NCBI GenBank assembly: GCA_029721515.1 | Contig: CM056566.1 | Location: 21,586,769 to 21,650,768 of the forward strand | Source of the DNA: Synanceia verrucosa | Taxonomy: Eukaryota > Chordata > Actinopteri > Perciformes > Synanceiidae | Length of the DNA stretch: 64,000 bases | Reading direction: 5' to 3' | Shown here: piece after piece, positions 37,530-47,700 of the stretch | Numbering within the stretch: position 1 is the first letter of the stretch | How the letters are laid out: each line of letters begins with the position of its first letter | The notes under the pieces: generated by a model | What the model saw: the letters and a program-made list of their open reading frames with translations, nothing else | Database searches by the model: none | What the model was told of the DNA's origin: nothing | Program-made: the position numbers and the translations under genes

Positions 37530-37700
37530 GAATCAGAATCAAAAACAAGTTTATCGCCAAGTAAGTTTGCACAAACAAGGAATTTAACCTGGTATCTTCA
37601 TGCATGACATATGAAGCTGTGAGCACAGTGCAGAGATAAGAACCACGAGATGAGAAAGCGACTAAGAATAAATATGGATGCAAAAACTCTGACAAGATTG
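37530..37700 (+). repeat. Dispersed repeat (AATCAGAATC...GTTTGCACAAAC), copy 1
   Basis: GAATCAGAATCAAAAACAAG, CCAAGTAAGTTTGCACAAAC, AAGGAATTTAACCTGGT and AATAAATATGGATGCAAAAA recur in the same order at 55332-55510. This is typical of a fish retroposed repeat. The family is not resolved. Confidence 0.65.
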
Positions 37701-38499
37701 ATGTCATTCGTGAAGTACACTGCTGAAGTCTAGAAGCATTTAGCTTAGCTTAGCTTAACGACTGACAGCAGGGATGTCTCATATCAGCCTAAAGTCACCG
37801 GCTAAAGTGTTAATTTAGCGTCTCTGCAGCCGCACAACCTTCAATGAAGCAGCAGAAGTCCTTTAAGAGTGGCCTGTTTCTGTTTCAAATTTAATATCAC
37901 TGAACCCGCACACAGCTCTGTGTTCATCGATCATGTGTTTCCAGAACAGTCTGAGGCAGAGATGGCTCCACGGTCCTTCCTGGTCTGATCCAGATCTGGT
38001 CCTGGGACAGATTAGCGCTATTGAGTGACATCAGGAAGGCCCTGCAGCGTGTCGCTGCTCTACATGCACATTCAATCACCACATCGTAGAAATAGAGTCT
38101 ACAGAGCGGATCACAGACCAGATACTGAGCGTCATGACAGTCGTCACACAGCTTCAGGGGATTATTAGGAAAAAAAAATGTTCTGTATGGAACCAAGATG
38201 ACAGCTAATCACGTTATCTGATTACTAAAGTGTGTGGTGGGTCTGCTTCCCCTCGGGGGGGTCAGCATGGTGGAGGTCAACGGCTCAGAGGTCGACAGAT
38301 CAATATGTCCAGCCTGTGTCTGTCTCTACGTCACCGTCACTGTTTGTTAGCGTCTTCATGGACGAAACATTTTACCAAATAAACAGAAGAGGTTCAATGT
38401 GCACTCTGTCCCTTTTTTCCTGATTTCACAAAAGACACTTTCACTTAAAACTAGTCGATCTTTGAACTCTTAAAAAAAAAATAAGATTTATATATTTAG

Positions 38500-38866
38500 T
38501 TATTGGCAAGGACTTCACGATACGTATCACAATACTGGAGTCATATACATTATTGTTATATTGTGATATTCTATATACATCACTGACAAATTTAAAATGC
38601 AAGTTGTTTATATATGCATGTGTATGTCCGTATATTTATATATACATACATATTTATATGAGCGCTGTCAAAGTTACCGCGTTAACATGGATTATTTTTA
38701 TTGTTTTTAATTTAAATTTTTATCTCAACACGCAAAAGTTGCTCTGGATTTACAATTGACCTAAAATATGGGGGAAATAAATGTTAAGAAATTAAAAATC
38801 AAAAGTTATATCAGAAGAAAAATTATTGTGATATATTGCTATATTGATATTTTGACATGATCAGGT
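38500..38866 (-). mobile_element. R2 element, reverse copy with decayed ends
   Basis: TTGGCAAGGACTTCACGATA at the start and ATATTGCTATATTGATATTT at the end are R2 in reverse. The terminal CCCACCCC words are lost on both sides. Confidence 0.6.
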
Positions 38867-39530
38867 TGAGTTCCAAGCTGCCTGATAACTCAAACCTGGT
38901 TTTTGTTTCATCTTCGTGGATCATTTGAAGACAACAACAGCTGTGAGTCGCTGACGGCGTCAAATGTGATCAAGTGATGAGTGGATGTAATCTTTAACCA
39001 ACCCTTTTCTAACACAGAGCTACAAAGACATATTTTAACCGTGGACAGCGAAGGAAGCTTTAAGCAACAGTAACAATGCTGGAATATCAAAGTCCTCGAG
39101 TGAAGATATAGTATGAGCAAAATGTACATAAAAATAAAACTAGATTTTATTAATGGAGTGTATTTTGGATTTATCAATGTGCATTTTTGCTGTTTTTTGC
39201 CGAGGTTTTAATTGCGGTTTAAGGTGTCAGATAAATGTAGAGTGAAAAGTTTATTACCCTTTGAAATGTGGATGTAGAAAATACTGAAGTAAAGTACTTC
39301 AAATGTGCATTTACATTACATCATTGACAAAGGTATTATTTGTGCCTATTTACTGCTATTTCCTCTGCTAGCATGTTCATATTTCCATTCAACCATTTAA
39401 GAAAATATTTTCCCATCTTTAGCTTGAATGAACTTTTATTTAGCTTCATTATCAACATAAAATGTGTCCAAAATGTTGCTGTAAGACCAAAAACCAGCAG
39501 AAATAATGATGATTCTCAATTGATTAATAA

Positions 39531-40170
39531 ATGTTAGCATGCTAATAGGAGCTGAACACCTAAATATTAGTGTGTTAGCATGCTAACAGGAGCTGAACAC
39601 CTAAATACTAGCATTTTAGCATGTTAACAGGAGCTGAACACCTAAGTATTAGCATGCTTGCATGATAACAGGAGCTGCACCTAAATATTAGCATGTTAGC
39701 ATGCTAACAGTAGCTGAACATTTAAATGTTAGCATGCTAACAGGAGCTGAACAAGTAAATATTAGCATGCTAACAGGTGCAGAATATAAATATTGGCATG
39801 TTAGCATGCTCACAGGAGCTGAACACCTAAATATTAGCATGTTAGCATGCTAACAGGGGCTGAACACTTAATGTTAGCATGCTTGCATGATAACAGGAGC
39901 TGCACCTAAATATTAGCATGTTAGCATGCTAACAGGAGCTGAACACTTAATGTTAGCATGCTTGCATGATAACAGGAGCTGCACCTAAATATTAGCATGT
40001 TAGCATGCTAACAGGAGCTGAACATTTAAATTTTAGCATGCTAACAGGAGCTGAACAAGTAAATATTAGCATGCTAGCAGGAGCTGAACAGTTAATATTA
40101 GCATGCTAACAGGAGCTGAACACTTAATATTAGCATGCTAATAGGAGCTGAACACATAAATGTTAGCATG
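39531..40170. repeat. Minisatellite, about 17 units with palindromic TTAGCATGCTAA core
   Basis: Units of 30-41 bp follow the pattern TTAGCATGCTAACAGGAGCTGAACACYTAAATA. I counted 17 occurrences of the GGAGCTGMAC word or a one-base variant. A two-unit block (GCATGCTTGCATGATAACAG plus a normal unit, about 79 bp) is itself repeated at about 39857-40013, so the array has higher-order structure. Confidence 0.93.
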
Positions 40171-40883
40171 GCGGCATTAAGCTCAAATCGCTGCTGTGCA
40201 GTCAGGTTTCAGGTGTGTTTCGTGTCACTGAGTGAAAACTTAAAACCTGACAGGAAACACTGATAACGGATGATAAACTCATTGAAAGGGAACAAAGGGA
40301 AGGAGTTGTGGCTCCTTGTTATTAGCTGCAGAGCATTTGAAATGTTCATTTTGCCCTTTTGGCCCTTCGGAGGCAGTGAGACGCAGCAGAAAGACAAAGA
40401 ATCAGAAGGAAAAGAGAGAATGTCAAAGGAGGCATTGAGTTGTGAATGGCAGAGAGAGATAATAAAAGAATGCTTATACAACTGGAGTGTGCCTTTGGCG
40501 AGGCTTCTTCAGTACGCTGCTAAGATAACAAGGCAGGAATTATCTCCCAAAGTGCTATTAATAGCCAGCAAGTCACATCATGTCCCTCAGTGAGAGAGCG
40601 TCCTACGCCCAGAGGCACTACTTTCCCATTTTAACTCTTTTTCAAATGTGCATTTTGACAAGACGCTCAATTATAGCGCTCTCCCCCACTGGTGCTTCAT
40701 CACAGCGGCTGCTATTTCAGGTCGAGTTGACTTACGGCCGAAGAACGAGAAGAAAAAGAAAGAAACATGTTGATATTGATATGTGTTTATACGTCTGTGT
40801 TATAGATAAAACATCTTATCATGACGTCCAGTTTGTCCACAATAACACCGAGTCCTCATCTACATGTGCCATACTTTTATGAT

Positions 40884-40984
40884 TTAACTCACCGAGTGCC
40901 AGCGCTGGTTTATGAAACACAAAGTGTCTTGTTTTTTCCAAAAACACTGGAACAAGTTTTGTCAAACAGAACTCAGTGAGTTAA
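40884..40984. mobile_element. R1 mini-element, 101 bp, TTAA-flanked
   Basis: TTAACTCACCGAGTGCCAGC at the left and ACAGAACTCAGTGAGTTAA at the right, with intact TTAA on both sides. The centre has a short inverted pair (CTTGTTTTTTCC / GGAACAAG). It keeps only R1 ends. Confidence 0.75.
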
Positions 40985-42397
40985 GGTGCAGGTTGGAGAT
41001 AGCACGTGTGAAAGAGGTTATGGTGTTGAATGGTGGTTTGCTGAGTTTCCACAAAATGACAGAATTACAGTTATTCTTCAAAAGAAAAGAAGTAGGGAGG
41101 GACTGCTTTCTCTGCTGCTGCTGCAAGGTCAAACTCTTTGAACCTGTTTGTCTGTCCGCTGCTTTAGTGAAGGGCTCTTAGCATCAGGATTAGCCCACAT
41201 GGCGTCCAGGCGGCACCGCTGACCTGGCTGTTATGTCAGTGTCACACTGACCCACAGCAGCAGCCATGGAGACAACAGGAAATTAGCGTCTTAAATCTCA
41301 CCCTGCCTTCACAAACACTCGACCAGAGAAAGAGGTATGTATGTACACAAGCAGCATGTCACCCTTTTACATATGGCACATTTATTTAAGGAAAGAGTAA
41401 GAACAGCAACACAATGTGCTCACTCTCCACACGCCTCCAAGTGACCACCCACGCCATCCGGACCAACCAAGAGGTGCACCGCCGCCGCCGTACAGCAGAC
41501 CTGCTGCTTCTGAGACGTGTCCTCTGCTATTTCATGCTTCACACATGCACAACAGAGTTTGACTGGAGGGATTTTAAGTCCTCTCACCTCCACATTTTTC
41601 AGTGCTGCATCTCAAGGGTGGAGCTGAAAGACAAGCCGTTTGCCTTTGGCCTTAGACCTCTGGACGAGCAACAAAGATAGCTCTGTGCGTCGTCTTTTCT
41701 TACAGTTATTGCCTCCTAATCTCTGCAGCATGGCCGTAGGGATTATGACTTTCAAATCCCGGCTGCTGGAGTTTGAGTGAGCAGCGAAATCAGGATTCCT
41801 AATTTGGTGACGGAGGTGATAATGACAAAAGGTTATTTATTCACGACCTTTGACCTCCGGGTTTCAACAGCCGTTCCCTCACACACATATTTGTGAGTAA
41901 ACACTCAGGCCTGAGTCATGATGTCTTTATGAGCGTCAGCTTTGTTTTGGGATAAGATGATCAAAACACAGCTTGCTTTAGTATGAGGCGTTTAAGCTGC
42001 AGTTGGGCTTAAAATGCAGTGAAATGTGCAGAAAAGTGCTCCTGAGAGCATGAAAGTGCTCTGCAAATACCATAAATATGAAGTCATGACCTTTACCTTG
42101 TAGTTATTACATAAAAGAACGCTGAATGTATTGTTATATTAATATACATTACTGTGTTTAATTATATAATCATGTATTAATGTTTGAGTAGTAAAAAACA
42201 TCAGCAGGATGAATATGAATACATGATTATGGGCCAAATATAAAGACAAGTTATTAAAAAAATAACAGAAGAAGGGCACTTATTTTAAAAGCTGTTTCAA
42301 CTATTTTTAGACTCCATTTACATATAAATATGTGCACTATTAGCACCCTAAAAATGTGAATTCAGGATTTCCCAACAAAGATTTAGACTTAAAAATA

Positions 42398-42399
<2 letters not shown>

Positions 42400-42436
<37 letters not shown>
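42400..42436. repeat. (TA)18 microsatellite
   Basis: Uninterrupted TA units in the spacer upstream of etv5. Confidence 0.95.
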
Positions 42437-42439
<3 letters not shown>

Positions 42440-43079
42440 TGATTGAACAGTTAAATGAGCGAAAAGTCCAAATAATAAAGAATAAATAAACTTTTCATCA
42501 AAGATAATTATCCTCATCAGGCATCAGTATAAAAAAACACTTATTATGGTGATCAGTTTATAGTGATGAACAGATTTACTAATCTCATCATCACCTTTTC
42601 ACCTCTTAGATAAATAAGGCTCTGAAATAAAAATAAGATTAGATCACATGTGCAAATAATATAAAAGACACACAATTTCAAATGTGAACATTTAAACAAG
42701 GACAGTGATGAAAAAATAACATTTTAGACTATTGATTTTTTAGTAATAATTTATATATTAATATATATATTTCCAGTTTAATTCTCTGTTGTTTTTTGTT
42801 GTGTTTTCCAAACATAAATCCGCTGTATTGCCGTGCTTTAAATAACTATAAATTGCACAGTGTGTCAAAGCCAGCAGCATAGATTAAATCCACTTTGTCC
42901 CCACAGAGTAACAGTGGATCATTAGAGTGAAAGTCAATGTGACACAGCAGCAGTGAAAGTCAATGTGACACAGCTCTTTAGTACATTTCCACTGCTGCTG
43001 GCCCTTTAACAGACACGTCCTGGCGTAGAGGCTTGAAAAAATGTGAATGAAATCCAGCCATTCATAAAAATAGGCTGCT

Positions 43080-43260
43080 TCTGCGCTGTGATTGGCCCAC
43101 TGCATCCTCATGAATAAGTAATTAGCTCCGGCGACGCCATTGGCTACTTGCCCAACAGACAGGCTCCGTCCGCCAATCAGAGCGCGTCTCTGCCTGCCGC
43201 TCGGCTCCGGAGGAGCAAACCGAGCGGGCCATTAACGAGGAGCTCAGTCAACTTTTGTGA
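43080..43260 (+). promoter_or_regulatory. etv5: etv5 proximal promoter with three CCAAT boxes
   Basis: Three CCAAT-type sites lie within 90 bp: ATTGG at 43091, ATTGG at 43139 and CCAAT at 43173. The surrounding sequence is richer in GC and CpG than its neighbours (CTCCGGCGACG, AGAGCGCGTC, CTCGGCTCCGG). I see no clear TATA box. This fits a CpG-type promoter probably bound by NF-Y. The start site is inferred to lie near 43200-43280. Confidence 0.6.
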
Positions 43261-43395
43261 GTCGACGGTGTCACATCAGTGTTTGTGTGCGCAGCCGCTT
43301 TCACCGCACCGTGTGTGTCCACGCGTTGTTTTAGTCTTTCTGGATATTATTACCGCATTCTTTCCACATAGAGGACGTTTATAGACACAGACAAG
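43200..43395 (+). other. etv5: etv5 noncoding first exon (approximate start)
   Basis: Ends at a strong donor (ACAAG|GTAAGC) at 43395/43396. The 1.2-kb intron that follows leads to the exon with the start codon. The 5' boundary is a guess from promoter position. Confidence 0.5.
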
Positions 43396-44554
43396 GTAAG
43401 CTGCCATCTTTATTTCAGCTGGAACCTGCTTAGATGAAGTCTGTTTTGCCGTTTTTTTACACAACAAACGAACGCAACGCCATTTTAATTAAAGATATTT
43501 ACTTTGTCAACCATTTTATATCGTTTCTTATTTGCGTAAATTCGCCGCCGTTTGTCGTATTTACGCATTTAAGCCCCGTGTGTGCGCTGTTTGTATGTCC
43601 GTGGATTTTGCTTTTGCTCATCAGCGCCTGTTTGTGATTTTTTTTTTTTTTTTTTATGAATGGACGAGTCGCTTTTTTTTCTTTCCTCTGTTTCCACACG
43701 GGTCGAGTTTCACTTCATTGAGAAAAACAAGGGAGGGGTGGGTGGGGGAAGGGCGGGGAGGAGGAGGAGGAGGAGTAGAGGTGGGGGTGAGCTGCGTCCT
43801 CCAGCCTCGCCAAACTTCTAACAAAAAATGGATCATTTTGAATTATTTGCGCAGTAGTGGAAGTTACTCTGAAATCCGCAGTGTCCAAGTTAGTCTGTTT
43901 ACTTTTATTGCCGTACCGCAAAGGTTTTGAAGCTGTGGTGCAAATTAAATTATCCAAAAGTTTGTCAAGCTTTTGGTGCATTCAGGGACCACATGTTGTT
44001 TTTTTATTATTTCAGCCTACAATAAGCACAATCTAACACTCATATATCTGTGTTTTCTTAATAAATTAACTTTTTGCTTAAAGTCTCAAACGCTTCATTT
44101 AAACCCTCACTACTAGTATAAAGTTATTATATAAAAACTGTTATTAACTTCCTGTACTATATGACCACATTAACACCAGCAGGCCCACAGTGAGCTCTAA
44201 TGTCAGGAGTGCAGTATGTGCTTGGCATGTGTAATTATTGCCCAGCAGCTATCCTGTATTCGTCATTAACAGGAGATGGAGGAGTGAGTCATGTCACTCC
44301 ACAGAGTGAGATATGAGAATAGAGGCTGGTGTTATTCTTGTCTGAACAGAGTTGCTGATATTACAGATCTTAGACACTCTTTTTTACTACTTTAGCAGCT
44401 CGTAGTGTAAAAAAAAAAAAAGCTGGTCAGTGAGTGAGGCTTAGATAAGTGTTTACATGGTGCTGGCTCCTCTCGCTTCAGTTTGTTGGTTAAATAAGGC
44501 TGGCTGAAGATGGTGGTCCTGTTCTTATCAGCAGCTGAACATGATGCTGGATGA

Positions 44555-44577
44555 ACACACACACACACACACACACA
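44555..44577. repeat. (CA)n microsatellite next to etv5 exon 2
   Basis: About 11 CA units ending 28 bp before the exon 2 acceptor. Confidence 0.93.
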
Positions 44578-44604
44578 TTAATGACGCCTGCTGTGTGTTT
44601 CCAG

Positions 44605-44730
44605 TGACCCAGGCGCTGTCGCTTTAAAGCGAACACCTCCCCCTCCCCCCCAGTTTTGGACCCCCCCCATCACCCTGATAACATGGATGGATTCTACGAC
44701 CAGCAGGTCCCTTTTATGGTCCCACCCAGC
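44605..44730 (+). CDS. etv5: etv5 exon 2 with start codon
   Basis: The ATG is at 44683, and 16 codons ([16 protein letters not shown]) precede the donor GTAAGT. The acceptor may be TTTCCAG ending at 44604 or the C-rich CCCCAG ending near 44652. Both lie in the 5'UTR, so the protein is unaffected. Confidence 0.9.
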
Positions 44731-47700
44731 GTAAGTGGCTTTTAACCACAGATGATCCACAGATCACTGGACAGTTCTTATACTTTTATTTATTAGACAC
44801 CATCTGCATCTCCTGGTGACATTTCTTCCATCTCCTCCTTCCCAGCAGCACAAGTCTCATGTGGATGAACCGACCCACTGCAGGCCTGTAAACGACAGGA
44901 AGAGGAAGTTTGTCGACACAGAGCTCGCCCAGGACACAGAAGGTAACCCCTCATGAGCATATTTATATACATATTAATATGAAACAACATGTTTTACATG
45001 TAATTAGAGCTACGGTCAAGCTGGTGGGATGTTAGACTCACTGTCTTTTTTTTTTTCCAGAACTTTTCCAAGACCTCAGTCAGCTGCAGGAGATCTGGAT
45101 TGCAGAAGGTATGTTTTTTTTTTTTGCAGTTATTCTCCTTAATGTCTGCTGCCTCTTAAATAATTTCAATTGAATTATTATTTTTTTTACTTTGGAGACG
45201 GTGTTTGCACATTTTCCATCCCTTGGCATTCATAATAGTGGACACTAAACAGGATGAAGTTGGGCAACTTTTAAGATTACACATTAACTTGATGAGAATG
45301 TGAGATGCTGCATTTTTTTGTTGGCAATTAGAGCAAGAAGAGCAAAGTCCTGAGCATGAGCGGCTGCTGACCCACAGCCTTTTTGTCCTGCTTAAAGTAG
45401 CTTTCTCTCCTCTTTCTGTTCCAGTTTTGTCTTTTCGGCCACATAAAGGAAGTTTGTTCTGCAGAGATGAAAATGTGCTTCATTTGTGTGTTTTCTCTCC
45501 TGTGTTCACAGCCCAGGTGCCTGATGACGAACAGTTTGTCCCAGATTTCCAGTCGGATAGCTGTGAGTGCCTCGTTTTTATTGTTCATCTCTGTGTTGTG
45601 ATCACGTCAGAGTCAGTCAAACTTGAGCTTGAACCAGTCTTGGTCTAGCTTGATTTGGTCCAGTCTGTTTTTTATCTGATTTGGGCAGAGATTCAACCCG
45701 CAGAGGCAGAAAATCGAGTTGTGGTCATAAATTTTCATCCCTCGTGCTGCTTTTCGCTTTGTTTTTTTGAGACGTACAGAAAAAATGTCTTCGTCCCGCC
45801 GAGCACAAACACTCTGAGAAGCTGCTCTCCCTCTCCTCCATTTTGAGTTTAATCAGCCGATTGGCATGGGGCATCACATGAGCCAAGGCCTTAATCTGAT
45901 TTCACACTTTCCCGCACTCTGCTGCTGCTGAAGTGGGCTGGATTCCAGTGGATGAGCGGTTCAGTCCTCCTCTAGCAAACTGTAAACGTCAAACCGTATG
46001 TCCTCCTGAGGGATACGTTTGAGTTATGTCCAGTGGAGCGTCTTTTTTCCTCCATCTTTCAGAGTTTATGTTTTGGTCTGATGCGTAGGAGGTGGAGACA
46101 GGGTGTGGTTGATGCAGGGCGAGCGCCGGCCTCTCGTGCTGAAGCGTATCATTGAGGTCGATGCTTTGAGGCGCTGGTGTGGTCTCTTCGCCTGTGACCT
46201 CGTTCTGTCGGTTCACTGTGGTGTGATGGAGGCGGGACTTTTCCAGGCTGCAGGCGTTTCTCCTCACAAGTCACCGGAAGCAGATTTTCCGATGTGAGGA
46301 AGTCAGAGGTGATTTCTCAAAGACTGCGAGGGAAGCTCAGCGTCCCCTAAAATGACAAAAGAGAAATGGTCAAATATGTACATCTCGAAGACGAGTTCGC
46401 TCAGAATCCGCTGAGTCATTGTTAACTTCTCATACCTTCCCGTAGAGCTGTTCTCAATGCATGGAAGAGTTTTTTTCATTGCCTCAAAACTCAACGGTCA
46501 TTGGATAAATGCCATGATTTAGTCCCGCCCCCCGACGCTCAGCGTCTCTGGGGTGAATGGAGCTGTGGGCGGGGCCTCGGCTGGCCTGGACGCTGAGCTT
46601 CTGCGTGATGATTGGAGGATCAGTGGAAAGGCTGAATCCCGTTTTGATTGACAGCTCAGTTCAGTCCCATCGTGAAGTAGAAAGACAAACTGCAACACGT
46701 TTGTTGGTATTGTTTGTTTCAGTTTGACATCATTTCAACATTTCCTTGTTCGAGTTTTATATCGTTTCGTTAGATCGTTGTCGACGATGAGCTTCCCCTC
46801 TTAGAAAGACCAGCAGCCACCACTGGAGGAAGCTGATTTCTACGCTCGCTTCCCCCCCTCTCCTCATTATTTAACCTTCTCACGTGTCCACTGTGACTCT
46901 GCTCAGGTCCATCAGCATCACGGCTGATTTATTTGGCCTCAGCTCCTCTGTGCCAGGGATCCAGTTTCTGCCTGGCTATTATGTGGCGCCCCGGAAACTG
47001 CAGCCGGTGCGCAGAAAGCTGCAGCGAGTGTCTAATGGTTACAGCACGGGAGAAGAAAATCATTCACAGCCATTAGATTACAGCCACACTGATTCATGGG
47101 TATTGGTGTTGGCCTGCCCTAATGGGGATCAGACGCGGAGTTTGATAGCTTTTTGTGTGCGTAGCGCAGTTAGTATCCACCTAGCCGTGCTGTGTAGATG
47201 GCTGTTCTCGGAGGCAGGAGTCGGCCGTCATTAGGGCAGATGATAAAATGCTGCTAAGTGGCTCGGTGAATACACAGACGCTGCCCATACGTCCATTAAT
47301 CCATCAATCCCAAATGTGGTTAAGATAACTGCTGCACTTCTGTTCATGGCTTCAATTAGCTCATATCTGGACTTTGTCTAATGCGCCGCTGTCTCCTCTG
47401 ATCCAGTGATGTTTCATGGCCCGCCGCCGGCCAAGATCAAACGAGAGCTGACTCCCTCCAAAGAGTTTTCTCCCTGCCGCCAGGACAGGAGTCCCATGCC
47501 CTACGGAGAGAAGTGCCTTTACAGCTACAGGTACGTAGTGCGGAGTTTCCATATTATCATTCATATTATCCCTTCTGACTGTGCGCGTCATGTCTTCACC
47601 CACAGTGCCTGTGACAGGAAGCCCACCCCCGGGTTCAAGCCATTAACTCCCCCCTCCACCCCGGTGTCTCCTTGCGGTCCCACCAGCACAGCAGGAAGTC

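Larger units (their letters stand above)
32470..43079. other. dgkg-etv5 spacer
   Basis: The first part must include the dgkg 3'UTR. No AATAAA stands out near the stop, so its end is not set. The rest holds the repeats listed separately. The stretches 33000-34400, 34790-37520, 37710-38500, 38870-39520 and 40990-42390 show no gene I can support. Enhancers for either gene could lie here but cannot be read from one sequence. Confidence 0.7.

Noticed and set aside
39531..40170. Regular repeats that might suggest a CRISPR array
   Set aside because: Units are contiguous with no unique spacers, vary in length, and lie in an animal genome. It is a minisatellite.
43532..43930. A 132-codon open frame after etv5 exon 1
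   Set aside because: It falls in the first intron, contains Phe and Gly homopolymers from T and GGA runs, and has no exon boundary or similarity.
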